A stretch of DNA of 52,466 nt from assembly GCA_030770425.1 (NCBI GenBank), contig JASJFT010000277.1:1-52466 (forward strand), given 5' to 3'. The notes beneath the pieces are model-generated. The model was not told the origin of the DNA and did no database searches. It was given only the letters and a program-made list of their open reading frames with translations. The stretch is from Darksidea phi. Its lineage: Eukaryota; Ascomycota; Dothideomycetes; Pleosporales; Lentitheciaceae. Position numbers and translations under genes: made by a program. Numbering within the stretch: position 1 is the stretch's first letter; the number at the start of each line of letters is the position of its first letter. Shown piece after piece: positions 11,923 through 22,944 of the stretch.

Positions 11923-12375
11923 TTACACTTGCCATGTATGCAGCATGATACAATACTCCCTAAAATACAAGCGATACTAATACATGTTATGCCCTGAGCT
12001 CCAATCCTGGATTGAGCTTCGGGGATGCGAAGGGGTATTGTAGACACGATGCCGATGCTGAGTGCTGCCAAACGGAGCCAGACGCGGATGCCAAATACTA
12101 TATCCCAAAAAAGGTGCCGATGAAAGTGAAGTGTTCTCGAAGGAGTGTAAGAATAATACAACGAACGTAGCCAACCTAGACCTACGGTGGAGCCAGGCAG
12201 CGAGAAGTAGATGTCGTGAAGGAAATCCAAATGAGAGATTAAATGAACCTGGGTGGTCCGCAATATTGAAGTCGAAGTCTATGTGTCGTCAAGCCGCCGT
12301 ATATACAAAATCTGTTCCCAGTCCGTCCCATAATACTATTACTAAAGTTTCAATTTTCTTTTGTGAGCGTGGTTC
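10869..12375. other. 1.5 kb between converging kinesin and mucin-like genes
   Basis: This holds the 3' flanks of two converging genes. Apart from the (CTG)10 tract I see no feature. A minus-strand frame of 159 codons (11784-12263) crosses the repeat and reads it as poly-alanine; it has no recognisable domain and probably lies in 3' flanking DNA of the mucin-like gene. Confidence 0.55.
11891..11920. repeat. (CTG)10 trinucleotide microsatellite
   Basis: Ten perfect CTG units (CAG on the other strand) lie in non-coding DNA about 450 nt beyond the stop codon of the mucin-like gene. Its length is likely variable between strains. Confidence 0.95.
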
Positions 12376-15300
12376 TTAAAACGACCGCCCGATCAGATGC
12401 GGATCCGCGAATAGCAGCTCCCCACTCCTCTTCCTCTGCACCGTCAAATCGTCGGACATCGTCTCTGTCTTGGACGGCACAGGGCCGTATGGACTTGGCG
12501 GCACTAGGAGGTTGGCTCCCCCTACGGGCTTCTTTTTGATAATCAGCGGTGTAGCAGCAAGGGGTTGACCTGGCCCTGATAGAGTAGGTTGGCTACGTTG
12601 AGGTAGGGGACTTCGTGTATTCGCCACGCTGAGAGGAGCAGGGACGGGTACAGGTTCTTCCATGATTTCGTCCCAGCCCTTAGAAACAGGTGGGGGAGAA
12701 GCTGCACGGTCGGGTGCTATAATACGCTCAGGGGTAACCGTAGTGCGGCTGCTTGGTTCGGAGGCAATGCTGTCGGGGGTCGAGCGACCTAGAGGTGACG
12801 CCATGAGCAAAGTGGGTGTTGAGCTACTGTATGCCGGGCTCAAACGTTCGAGTGGTGCTACTGGTGGACCCATAGATAAATGTCGGTCTGGCATGTGACG
12901 ACCCTCAGGAGTGCAATTCCCAGGGATCATGGAGTGGCAATTAGAGTCACGTCCCGGAAAGTGAGAAGCACAAGGTGCTAGAGGCTCGTAGTAGCAATTA
13001 GTTCCTAGGGTTGGAGATGCGGGGCGACGGTCGGCAAAAGGTGAGCGCGGCGTGAGAGGGGGTGCCAGGACGACGATGGAGTTTGCTGTTTCAGTGCCTA
13101 GGTCTACATTCAGAAGAAGGTCTGTGTTGTCGTGTTCGAAGGGGTCGACGAAAGGATCTTCGCTAACTACGGAGCCGTAGGGCGACATTGGTGGGTAGTC
13201 CAATGCTGCTGGGTTGTAGGCATATGGCTTGATCGCAAGTGCTGCAAGCTGAGCGTAGTCTTCTCTAGGACTAGACTGAGGCTCAGGAATAACGGGGTCG
13301 CGGAAGGGGTTCTCCACCGCTGCAGCATTAGTAGTAGCGTCATGAGTACGGACTTCGGGATCGTGGAATGGACTCTGAGTGATACTTGTTGAAGCCGGCC
13401 TGCTGGTCGTACCGAAGCCGGTTGGAGGGTGGCCAGGAGAGTTTTGAGGGAGAGTGCTGTAATCGACTGTATGACGATTAGAAGAAGGCCTTCCGAGAAC
13501 CGCTGCCGCAACAAGTCCGCCATTTCCGCCTGACATGGTACGCACACCACCTCCAGTTTCGGCATCGGCATTGCCATCAACAGGAGGGTCGTATAGGTAG
13601 GCCACCTCTGGGTATACACTACCTGTGCTCTTGCGTTTCGCTGCATTCTGATGGTAGCGGCGAGCGAGGAAAAGAGCAGCGACAAGCGCGATGAGTAAAC
13701 ATGTCGTTCCTCCTATAGCGATACCAGCGGTTTGCTTCTTAGTCAAAGGTGGAGGAGGTGCTTCGCCATCCTTTCCAGGAGATGGGCCTGTAGGAAATGC
13801 TACCAAGGGCTCTGTACTGGTTCCAGGGACATAACCTGTGGCAGTCGACATGTATGTTCCAAATGTCGCATCACTAGTGGCTGGTTGTATATTTGTGTCC
13901 GATACCTGAGTTGATTTACCCGTTGGTTGAGCGGGTGTGCCCGTTGGCTGCGCAGATGGTTGCGTAGGCTGAGTGCCTTCAGTCACGCTGGTATCCTGGG
14001 CGGGTGGCTTGTCTTCTTTCTGGTCCGGCTCTGTGGCAAGATTGCTCTCAGAGGTAGGAATCGTGGGTGGAGGGTTAGTAGTGGTCTCCTTGGTCTCTAC
14101 TCCGGTCGGATTGATGCCGGTCGAGATGCTGGTGGCACCTGTAGAAATAGGGCCATCCACGCCTGAGGTGGCAACTGAAGAAGCGTTTGTCGCCCCGGCC
14201 GTAGATCCTAGTTCTGGTAGAGAAGTTGTCGTAGGACCGTCTTCAGTAGTCGGGATTCCCGTTCTAGTGGTTGATATGCCAGTTGCGGTCGTCGATGCGC
14301 CTGACGGAGTAGGGCTGGCAAGGGTTGCGTTCAACAATGGCTGAGTGGGAAGTACCTGGGTAGGAACTAGATTCGTAGTGGACAAGGCAGGAGTCGCTGG
14401 GGTGTCTATACTAGTCGAAGCGGGAACAGTAGATATCATATTCGATGTACCGACCAAAGTGGGTATAGCAGTGGAGAGGACTGTAGAATCAATGCTATTG
14501 CCGGTGCCAGATGCTCCAGAGAGAGACACGCCATCGGTCAGTGATAACACGTCAGAGGTGGGTAAAATAGGTAGAATTGTGGTCAACATCGTTTCCGACG
14601 CAGGGATGCCGGCAGAGACATTGAGCGTTGGATCAGTCCCTAAGGTAGGAATAAGAAGCAGATCTGTTGTGGTGAAGGGTGAGATCGCAGCTGTCGAGGA
14701 TGGTTGCTCAACGCCTGTGGACGGGCCTGCGCTCTTGATATCTGAGATCGTAGTAGAGCCTAACCCAGTCGTAGTAGAGCCTAACCCAGTCGTAGTAGAG
14801 CCTAACCCAGTCGTAGTAGAGCCTAACCCAGTCGTAGCAATAGGATCTAGGCTAGTCGTGATACTAGTAGTAACTGCACTGCTCGTGGTAGTCAGAACTT
14901 GCTGGTCGTTAGTGCCCGTAATGGAGACCGGCCGATTAGTAGTCGGAGGCTGTTGCAAATCAGTGGTCGAGACTACCGGGAAGCCCGAGTCGATTGACGT
15001 AGTGCCGTTAACAATATCTGTTTGCTCACTAGTTGGCAATGATACGATTGGCGAAGTAGTCGTTTCTGGCACATTTGTATCTGTGCGAGAGTTTCCGGTG
15101 GGAGTTGCTGTATCGGTGACAGAGGCGGTGTCAAAATCGGTTGTTGCACCGGTTCCTGTAGTCACTTCCTCCGTAGGTTTGAGCATTTTACTAGTCGTAC
15201 TGATTCCAAATGTTGGATCATTGTCGGTGATGCTTCCAGGATTGGGCTTAGTCGCGATATCAGTTATAGAATTATCCTCAGCACTTGTTGTTGGGGTCAC

Positions 15301-16531
15301 TGGAGGAGAAGTAAACCCATTAGTTGGGTTTTCACTGGTCGGAATCGCTGTAGTCGCATCCGCAGTCGAATCTGACGACTGGTCTGATGGGCTCAAAGGA
15401 AGCGGAGATGTGACCGCTGTGGTTGCTGGAGGCACTTGCTCGTCTATAGATTTCGGTGGCGGCGGCAAAGATGTCGAAGTCGGCGAAGTTCGCGTAGACG
15501 TTGATGAAGTCGTGGCTGGCGGTGGTGTTGGAGGTGGTTGCTCGCCAACCGTTTTAGAAGTATCTCTGGTAGATTCTTTTGTTGGATCATCGATTGTCGT
15601 TGGACCCACTCCTGAGGTAACCTCAGATGTTGAAAGGACATCTATAGAGGTCGTGGAATTCGTTGGGGTTCCATCTTCTAAAGTGGTTGAAGTACTTGTT
15701 GCAGAGATCGGTGTGGTTGTGGGCTGTTTGCTCGTTTCGGTTGTCGACTCAGAGGTCGGGATGCCGCCCGTCGGTTCTGGTTCAACTAGGCTAAGTCGTG
15801 AGGTAGTCAATGAAGTAGTTGATGAGCTAGTTGATAAGGAAGTGGTTGATAAGGAAGTGGTTGGTAAGGAAGTGGTTGATAAGGAAGTGGTTGATAAGGA
15901 AGTGGTTGATAAGGAAGTGGTTGACAAGGAAGTGGTTGATAAGGAAGTGGTTGATAAAGAAGTGGTTGATAAGGAAGTAAGTGATGAAGAGGTAGTGGAC
16001 GAGGTTGTCAATGAGCTAGTCGATGAAGAGGTAGTCGACGAGGAGGTAGTCGATGGGCTTGTAAATGAGCTAGTCGAGGAAGTAGTCGAGGAAGTAGTCG
16101 AGGAAGTAGTCGAGGAAGTAGTCGAGGAAGTAGTCGAGGAAGTAGTCGATAAGCTTGTCGATGAGAAGCTTGAAGACACTAAAGTTGTCGGCTCCGCAGG
16201 AACAGTTGGAGGGGCAGTTGTCTCAACATCGGTAGTAGGGATCACAACAACAGAACTTGTTGGCTCTATCACATCCGTTCCCGTTTCATGCTCTGTAGTT
16301 CTTGTCTGGTTCGTTCCTTGTTGCGGAGCCCGCCTCTCTGGGTGGAGATATCCATATGATAGAGCACGCGGTTGGTGGTTCTGTTTGCCCGCCACTCCAT
16401 CTGTTACTCTTATTAGAATACTTATACACCGCAACGACATCGCGAATCATACCTTGGTCTTGCGAAGCTGCATTAGTTGGAGCTACGAGTAACGCCGCGT
16501 TGCAAAGGAAAAAAAGACCTTTGAACCACAT
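12376..16531 (-). CDS. Mucin-like Ser/Thr-rich single-pass membrane protein
   Basis: Function unknown; the architecture is that of a fungal cell-wall mucin or stress-sensor-like surface protein. Exon 1 (16531-16453) encodes a signal peptide, MWFKGLFFLCNAALLV ending near TNAAS; a 52-nt intron (16401-16452) follows, then exon 2 (16400-12376), giving 1367 residues. The ectodomain, about residues 27-913, is dominated by Ser, Thr and Pro and carries three tandem-repeat blocks (STTSL, STTS and GLGSTTT units). One transmembrane helix near residues 917-940 (AGIAIGGTTCLLIALVAAL) is followed by basic residues and a proline-rich cytosolic tail of about 430 residues. There is no WSC cysteine motif, so it is not a classic Wsc sensor; Mid2-like is possible. 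Heavy O-mannosylation is expected from composition. The initiator was chosen for the signal peptide; the long frame alone would lack one. Confidence 0.8.
14750..14833. repeat. Four perfect 21-bp tandem repeats in the mucin-like gene
   Basis: Four identical 21-bp copies in a row (plus-strand unit begins GTAGTAGAGCC) encode GLGSTTT units on the minus strand. The lack of divergence suggests recent expansion or gene conversion. Confidence 0.95.
15833..15979. repeat. 15-bp minisatellite in the mucin-like gene
   Basis: About nine to ten copies of a 15-bp unit (plus strand GATAAGGAAGTGGTT), with a few single-base variants, encode STTSL repeats on the minus strand, one copy reading PTTSL. The unit length is a multiple of three, so copy-number change keeps the frame. 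Confidence 0.92.
16073..16149. repeat. 12-bp minisatellite in the mucin-like gene
   Basis: About six near-perfect copies of a 12-bp unit (plus strand GTCGAGGAAGTA) encode STTS repeats on the minus strand near the N-terminal end of the mature protein. Copy-number change here also keeps the frame. Confidence 0.92.
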
Positions 16532-17307
16532 GGCATTATCGAAAAATGAATGACAAAAATGACAGCAGGACAACGAGAAGAGGAGAAGAACTTGAAACAA
16601 GAGGTGAGGTACCACGCTCCTTATGGGCTCCGCAGTATGCGAACGCCGACGGGTCTATGTTGGCCACATGCTGGGATCCATCCTGTCAGAGAGCTCTGGG
16701 ACAAGCCACCCTGCTCGCATCGGACCGGGGCGAGTTGAGTTCGGGGTTGAGGCTTAGCCCGCACCTACCACCTACCACATCTTAGCCCGAGAGGTATTCC
16801 CACGTCAGCTAACAATAGACTGGCCACGCGAGCGCATGATTCGAGCGCATGATTCGCACGTAAGTTCGAGGCGCGACGGCTACTTCCACAGTGCTCCCAG
16901 ACGTAGGCAAGCTTCGTTCGAAAAATCGTTTCTGGGCAAACCCACCAACGGAGACCTCCAATCCTGACGTCAAATGCGGAACCTATTACAATATGCAGCT
17001 GCAAGCCATGCAGCTATCGCGTTATTCGCGAAGCGTTGCTCGTAGACAGTGCGCCAGTTCGCGCGACTAGGGTGAGGGCCTTGCAGGCCCCAGAACCTCG
17101 CCGTATATTATGTTATCAGGCATGGCGCCTCTCAATGCCACACAGGGAGCATTTTCTTCAATCTCGATCGCCAGTCTGGAAATAGAAAGTGCTCTCACTG
17201 CTGGAAATCTGCTACGCCGTAAGATATCCTGCTTGGCTGTCCTTTGTAGTTTGCACTCTTGTTCTCACAGTAAGATAAAATACCCTCTGTCATGCGACAA
17301 ACATCCC
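16532..17307. other. Intergenic region upstream of the mucin-like gene
   Basis: No gene is visible. A short direct duplication, gcgcatgattcgagcgcatgattcg, lies near 16831-16856. Otherwise only small frames without family resemblance. Confidence 0.55.
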
Positions 17308-18450
17308 TCAAGACGCGTTCTCTGCATTGATCGCCTCGGCTCGACGCGTTGACGACATAGTAGTTGTCGCGTTTTCTGTGACTACCTGCCCTAAGCAGTC
17401 GCGAACGATCTCCTGGAGCCATATAGGAAAGGCACGGACTGCAGTCGCGATACTCGGACCCAACAGTATCAGACCACTTCTTGCAGCGATAATTTGCTTA
17501 ACCATAGCTTCGGCGACGTCTTCGGGGTCCATGATAGGTTGCCGGGTCCGTTGGAGCCCCTTCTCGATTGAAGAAATCAATCGAGTCCTAGTCCTGGTCG
17601 GATACACAATCGAAGTCTTGATCTGAGGGCACTTGTATCAGTGTTTCAACTCTTGAGTCAAAGACTCGTACAGAGCTGTGAGGCCGGTTTTTGTGGCAGC
17701 ATATTCTGCAGCTCCGGCGAAACCAAGCCAGGCAGACATGCTTGACGTGCTCATGACATGACCTTTGCGCTTTGCAATCATGTCTGGTAGGAACTCCTGG
17801 ATTGTATACCAATGGCTGAGCATGTTGACGCCGAAAAGGGTCTGAAGGCTCTCTGGGGTTATCTCGAGGATGGTGTCTGTATTTTCTATGCCAGCATTGT
17901 TGATGATCACGGACGGGGAACCGTGGTCTGAGCGCACTGCCTCAGCGGCCATGTGCACTTCCTGGGGCGAAGTAATATCGCAACGGTACAGAGAGATCCG
18001 ACCCCTCTCGTCTACAAGGAACGTCAGCCTGAGCTACGCCACATGGTGAGTGCACTGAAAGGGCCACCTTGCTGGAAGACGGCGGACAGAGGTTCGACGT
18101 CTAGAACCGCCACTCGGATGCCGTGCGAGATCAGTTTCTTCACGACCATAGCCCCGATGCCCCCCAGAACCCCCAGTCACAACCGCGACATCGTTCTTCC
18201 AGTCCCATGCGCTGTCGTCAGGCCAGAACAACCATCGATTCTCTGCCCATTCGTTAAGGACAGTATTTACCTCGCGAATGAGCAGGAGACCCGAAACCCA
18301 TTGCAGGATCCGGATGAGTGTTGCACTTTGTTCTTCTGAAAAGGGCAGTAGCTTCGGGAATGCATAAGAGGTAGGGGTAGCGAGCAAAGCGCAATACGCA
18401 GCGGCAACAACGAGGCGCTGGGCCAAATGCATCGCCACAGTGTGGGGCAC
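17308..18450 (-). pseudogene. Broken short-chain dehydrogenase/reductase gene
   Basis: Remains of a membrane-anchored short-chain dehydrogenase resembling 17-beta-HSD11/DHRS-type enzymes. The frame starts at 18450 (or the Met at 18432) with a hydrophobic N-terminus. The cofactor motif begins VVTGGSGG, but a run of six C (18160-18165, plus strand) shifts the frame inside the glycine motif; one base fewer would restore the family sequence. An intron at 18012-18067 then joins to LYRCDITSPQEV, NNAG and the catalytic YAATK. After ELKH an in-frame TGA (17638-17640) stops translation, while homologous sequence (QIKTSIVYP) continues in the same frame to 17308. A CGA-to-TGA change is the simplest origin. 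The homopolymer shift could be a sequencing error; the TGA is harder to dismiss. No splice donor is available to remove the stop. Confidence 0.75.
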
Positions 18451-18944
18451 AGCCGGCGAAGGTAATCTTGATGCCGTTTACAGAGTTGGCGGTCTCGCAC
18501 GAATGCGGCGGAGCCCCGGGCGGCGTACCTGCGTCAAGCGGGCTACTTGAGTGCTGACAAGTGGGCATGCAACGGAGATTGATGGCTGAAGCAGTAGTGA
18601 AGCGAGAATAACCCTATGCAGGTACCGAACAGATCCACAACCAGAGTCGGATTCAGATTCAGAAGCAGATTCAGATTCAGATTCACAGCTGCAGCGGAGG
18701 CTCCGGCTGGACGACGTGTGTGTCGGACTTCGTTGACAAGTACCAGGCTGTATCAGGTGGAGAAATGGCCAGAGCTCCGCTCAAACTCCGAAGGCGCTTA
18801 TGTAATACGACTACGCGAGGCCTAACCGTGCAGCTCCTCAAACTGGCCAACAGAGACTTCGGACATTGAGCGAACGCCACCCTCCCAACTCAAAGAACTC
18901 AAGCAGGTATCACGCTTGACTGTGAGCTTGTGGCATCGCGTCGT
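18451..18944. other. Shared upstream region of SDR pseudogene and Obg GTPase
   Basis: This is a divergent intergenic region of about 490 nt. It holds an imperfect hexamer repeat at 18649-18685 and otherwise no recognisable feature. Confidence 0.55.
18649..18685. repeat. Imperfect AGATTC hexamer microsatellite
   Basis: About six units of the hexamer GATTCA/AGATTC, one of them altered (GAAGCA), lie in the leader or promoter region about 260 nt upstream of the Obg GTPase ATG. Confidence 0.85.
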
Positions 18945-20642
18945 ATGCCGCCAGTCCGGCCGCCAATCCGGTCATTCTGCCTCGGCAGCACTCTGACACC
19001 CTTTCTGTATCCTGCCTTCTTCGACGCCGCTCTCGTATCGGTTGCTCGCCGATGCCGCGTTCGCCGGCCGTTGCCGCTCGCAAGATGTAGTTCTACTGCT
19101 ACAGAGCAGACGGGCTCTCAGTTCGAACCGCCACAGTCTCAGCCCTCGCATCTCAACCCAACACCAGATAACTACGCCTTGACCCCTTTTGCCGACCGTT
19201 GCATCCTCACCATCGAAGCCGGCGCTGGTGGGCACGGCTGTGTGTCCTTCCTGCGTGAGAAGTACATTGAAGAAGGGCCGGCGAACGGCGGCGATGGAGG
19301 TAGCGGCGGTAATGTCTACATCCAGGCAGTGCGCGGTGAGACATCGCTGCACAAGCTTGCTAGAAGGCGGTTGATCAAGGCTGGGAGAGGTCGCAATGGG
19401 CAGGGCAAGATGCGGGGTGGAGAAAGAGGCGCCGACGTACTCATTACAGTCCCGGTGGGAACCATTGTGCGCGAGATCCAGCGCCACGACCCAGTTGAAG
19501 ACGAAATCGAAGCTCACTGGCAGACGGAGCGCTTTGGCAAGAAGGAAGAGAGGGATGGTGAAGACGAAGGCGAAAAGAGCAGCTATAGGAAGGACAAGTG
19601 GCTCGTGTTCCCAGGGATGATACCCTCGGAGCTCAATAGGATGACGTTTCCAACGCTACCACCACCTCGGAAGTCGCACCTTGCTGCTCTCCAACCACAG
19701 GCGCCAATATGGCTCGATCTAGACAAGCATATGGAGACCCCCATGCTGCTCGCTGCGGGATCAATGGGCGGCGTTGGTAACCCTCACTTCGTCACCCCGA
19801 ACCAATTCAGGCCGAAGATGGCTACCCGGGGAGATCCTGGGATGAAGATATCAGTGCAGCTGGAATTGAAGATACTAGCAGACCTCGGCCTGGTCGGCCT
19901 ACCGAACGCTGGCAAGAGTACACTTCTCCGAGCGCTCAGTAACAGTCGTACCCGCGTGGGAAATTGGGCATTCACCACGCTTCAACCGAATGTAGGCACG
20001 GTTGTGCTAGACAACCACAAAGGGCGTCCAGCAGTGATGAAGCGTGGGCGAGACGGCCAACTACGCGAAAACTTCACGATAGCTGATGTTCCTGGGCTCA
20101 TCGAAGACGCACATCTGGACAAAGGTCTCGGGCTTGGCTTCCTCCGCCACGTAGAGAGAGCAGCAGTCCTCGCATTTGTTATTGATCTGTCTGCCGGCGA
20201 TGCAGTGGAAGCGCTCAAGCTGCTTTGGCGAGAAGTTTCTGAATACGAGATGCTTCGGGGCAAGGAGCTGAGTGCCGAAACCGAGCGGAGAATGGTTACT
20301 TACAAACCACCGAGCGGTCGTGCGCCACCAAGGGACACATCAGCCTTTGCGGATTCCTCAGACTTGAACGTCACCATAGAGCCTTTACCGTTCATCCCAA
20401 CGACGCCTATTTCGGCAAAGCCATGGTTCGTTGTTGCGACGAAGGCGGATCTGCCAAACACTCAGCAGAACTATGCAACGTTGCAGAAGTATCTAGAAGA
20501 TGTGGAGAGCGGCGTACAGGCGCATCCGAGCAAGCGGAATAACGCTTGGAAGAGCAGTGTACGATCTGTACCTATTAGCGCCATTCGAGCTGAAGGAGTT
20601 GACGTTATCCCCCGGCTTGTTATGGACTTACTTGAAGAATGA
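18945..20642 (+). CDS. MTG2: Mitochondrial Obg/CgtA-type GTPase (Mtg2-like)
   Basis: GTPase of the Obg family, which assists assembly of the large mitochondrial ribosomal subunit. Single exon, 565 residues. The start at 18945 is the first ATG in frame; the upstream GTG is not used. Residues 1-50 are rich in Arg, Ala and Leu with few acids, fitting a mitochondrial presequence. The glycine-rich Obg fold starts near residue 85 (DRCILTIEAGAGGHGCVSF, GGDGGSGGNVY) and holds an acidic/lysine insertion (EDEGEKSS region). The GTPase domain has G1 GLPNAGKST, switch region NVGTVVLD, G3 DVPGLIEDAH and the base-recognition motif ATKADLP near the C-terminus, preceded by a fungal-type insertion. The insertions make it longer than bacterial Obg. 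The symbol is by family membership. Confidence 0.92.
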   Translation: MPPVRPPIRSFCLGSTLTPFLYPAFFDAALVSVARRCRVRRPLPLARCSSTATEQTGSQFEPPQSQPSHLNPTPDNYALTPFADRCILTIEAGAGGHGCVSFLREKYIEEGPANGGDGGSGGNVYIQAVRGETSLHKLARRRLIKAGRGRNGQGKMRGGERGADVLITVPVGTIVREIQRHDPVEDEIEAHWQTERFGKKEERDGEDEGEKSSYRKDKWLVFPGMIPSELNRMTFPTLPPPRKSHLAALQPQAPIWLDLDKHMETPMLLAAGSMGGVGNPHFVTPNQFRPKMATRGDPGMKISVQLELKILADLGLVGLPNAGKSTLLRALSNSRTRVGNWAFTTLQPNVGTVVLDNHKGRPAVMKRGRDGQLRENFTIADVPGLIEDAHLDKGLGLGFLRHVERAAVLAFVIDLSAGDAVEALKLLWREVSEYEMLRGKELSAETERRMVTYKPPSGRAPPRDTSAFADSSDLNVTIEPLPFIPTTPISAKPWFVVATKADLPNTQQNYATLQKYLEDVESGVQAHPSKRNNAWKSSVRSVPISAIRAEGVDVIPRLVMDLLEE

Positions 20643-22059
20643 TACCCAACTCATTTGCACATATGCGAGTATGCATATATCGCGTTGCTGTTCCCACATC
20701 TACTCATCGGATTTTGTTCCCCTATTTTGCCCAGCTCATTTTGCCCCGTCTCCTTTGGCAACCCTTTCTCCACATAAGGCCAGCTTCGCCCCGCATGAAA
20801 CATCACTGCCTCCACATAACTTTGTTTGCAAAGCGTAGTCGATATGCGCCTGCCCATTCTCCTAAAGGGCGGAAATTGCATGCACAGCTCACTGCATGGC
20901 TGTCACACAGTGCAGGTACGCGAGTATGCAGCTTACACGAGCCCTGTTCCTCAGGCGTCTTACACGCTAGGCCATGTCTTGCAGCTGCAAGGCACCCGTC
21001 AACTCAAGGAAGAGCTGGGTTGGAAACATTGCCCCCAACCTTTTTGTTCCTTACGGACATTACTGCGGTTTTAGTGATGGTGTTGGCCACCGACTAGTTT
21101 TCCTTCAAGTTGAGCTCTCGAATACTGATTGTTGATGGTAGTCAGCCTGAGCAACGCCCACAAGTTTCAGAAAGACGATTCATGCGCAGTTGGCTCGCTG
21201 ACTAATTCCTTCATACATCCTCCGTCTAGAAACCATCAAAATAAGTAGCATTATTGCTCGCGTGGGCCTCTTCCCGTCCCCCCTTGTCATGTGGACATCG
21301 TCTTTAGGTGGTCTTTCTGACTCATCACTTGCCGTAAATTTTCGAGCGATTTCTCTGCCGCGAATACCCAAACTAGGTTCTGGGTCACGCCATCAAATTC
21401 CAACAAACTTTTATCAGGCCACCAGCCCCATTCCGTCTACTCAAGTTACACTGCATATATATACTATACCTCTGACAAAGGATTCTGCACTCTCGCGCGC
21501 AACGCCACTTTCAACACACTCTGTAAATTAGCGTAGTATGCTAGCGCGAAACCTTACTATTCGATAACGATGCTTTGCCCTATACCACCATCTCTTGGTT
21601 TAGGTGCGGAAGTAATGCCACGTCCTGCTGTCCCGGATAGAGTAGATTACGGTGTGAGCAGACTGATCAACGATAAGGAGCAAAGGAAAGCGACATCGCA
21701 GATTAGGTTATTCTCTTCCTGATATCTCACTTGGGCACTACCATTGTATAGGTATTTGCAGGCAGTCAATAATACTTTGCTATGGATCTTCAACTCCCAA
21801 AGGTAGGATCTCGTCGTCATGGTGAAGCTGTGGCTAGACCAAACTGTGTGTACTACCTTCGGCACTCGGCATATGCTTCATTCTTTGGGGTATAATAAAA
21901 AGGAACAGCATGTAGTCCAATAAAAGAGCAAGAAGACGCTCAGGGACAAGGTGAAATCGGTAACTTGCTAGCGAATTTTTATTAGGAACCCAAAAGAAAA
22001 TGGATTTTCGTCCACGAGGCGTGAATTGACAAGAACAAAAAACAAAAAGAAAGAATTAT
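20643..22059. other. 1.4 kb intergenic region before tRNA-Glu
   Basis: No protein gene is supported. Short frames on both strands show no domain or signal sequence. The A-rich stretch at 22030-22059 lies on the 3' side of the minus-strand tRNA, where its reverse complement gives the T-run expected of an RNA polymerase III terminator. Confidence 0.5.
22040..22059 (-). terminator. Probable Pol III terminator of tRNA-Glu
   Basis: Reading the minus strand out of the tRNA, T-rich stretches follow within about 10-20 nt (the reverse complement of AAAAAACAAAAAG). Pol III stops in T-runs of four or more, so this is the natural termination site. Confidence 0.5.
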
Positions 22060-22155
22060 TCCGACACCGGGAATCGAACCCGGGCCTTGCCGGCACTACT
22101 GTTGTAGTTACTCTGCGATGAGAGCGGCAAATCCTAGCCACTAGACCATATCGGA
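22060..22155 (-). tRNA. tRNA-Glu (anticodon CUC) with 25-nt intron
   Basis: The minus strand folds as a complete tRNA. The acceptor stem is TCCGATA pairing with TGTCGGA; the D arm is GTCT...GGAT; the anticodon stem TGCCG pairs with CGGCA; the T arm is CCGGG-TTCGATT-CCCGG. The anticodon loop reads C-T-CTC-A and is interrupted after position 37 by 25 nt, the canonical place for a nuclear tRNA intron removed by the tRNA splicing endonuclease. Total length is 96 nt including the intron. CTC decodes GAG (Glu), and the body matches the highly conserved eukaryotic tRNA-Glu. Confidence 0.95.
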
Positions 22156-22944
22156 TGTTGTTATATGAATTTTTGATGATATATAATTTATATACTGCAA
22201 AAAAACGCGAGTATCAAAGGAGGGCAGCCACCCATTGCGGTTGTGGGTAAGGGACGGAAGAGCATGACTCGAAGGAGCGGGTCGGGAAGGGGCTGCGGGG
22301 TTGCGCACGGATTACGATTGCACACCAACTTTCTTCCGAGATCTGGGTACAGAATCGGCAAAGCTGTTTCGAAGGGATGTTGACACAAGACAGCAGCGCT
22401 TCTAGTATAACTCATTAGGTACTAATGCTCTCTAGATAAAACTTTGCTCTTCATACCCCAACTTTTGTCTCCAGTCTACCAGTATCCATCCTAGAGCCAT
22501 AAGCATGCACTGATAGCTTGCACAGATCGCTTGTACGAACCGTCTTGCCGACATATCTTTACGGCACTTTAGACAGAGAGAGATTTTGAATCATTTATCT
22601 AAGCATATCCTGAGTGTGATATAGCGGTTGTTCGAGCTCTTCAAATAAGTTTTGCAGAGGCCTGATGAACTCGTATCAGTTTACACTCGTGGACTGCTGC
22701 GCATCGTTTCATGAGCACCGTGAATTTACGGCTTGCTGTAAGATAGATTTTATCAGCCTCAAGATTATTAAGTGCCCTACTCAACAATTGACCAAATGGA
22801 GGTCTGGCTATCAAGGTAGATCCGGGTGGTGACTCCTTTCCGATATCGCTACCCCACCAAAACAGTTCCCCGCTATATATTGTCACCTCGCATTCTCCCA
22901 GTTAAATTAACATCAACAAGAAAATATCTCCTACCACACATGAT
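22156..22944. other. Intergenic region between tRNA-Glu and HIS5-type gene
   Basis: No gene is visible. The first 40 nt are AT-rich (upstream of the tRNA). The end nearest the aminotransferase gene has a TATATAT motif at 22874-22880, about 65 nt before the ATG, which may be its core promoter. Confidence 0.5.

Noticed and set aside
11784..12263. 159-codon minus-strand frame crossing the CTG repeat
   Set aside because: Reads the microsatellite as poly-alanine, has no domain or convincing start, and sits in 3' flanking DNA.
15833..16149. CRISPR-like array
   Set aside because: Contiguous 12- and 15-bp coding minisatellites with no spacers, in a eukaryotic gene.
14345..16492. 715-codon plus-strand open frame opposite the mucin-like gene
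   Set aside because: It is the antisense of Ser/Thr-rich repeats, giving Val/Asp/Glu-Lys repeats (VVDKE). The minus strand has a signal peptide, a spliced start and a transmembrane helix; this frame has no domain.
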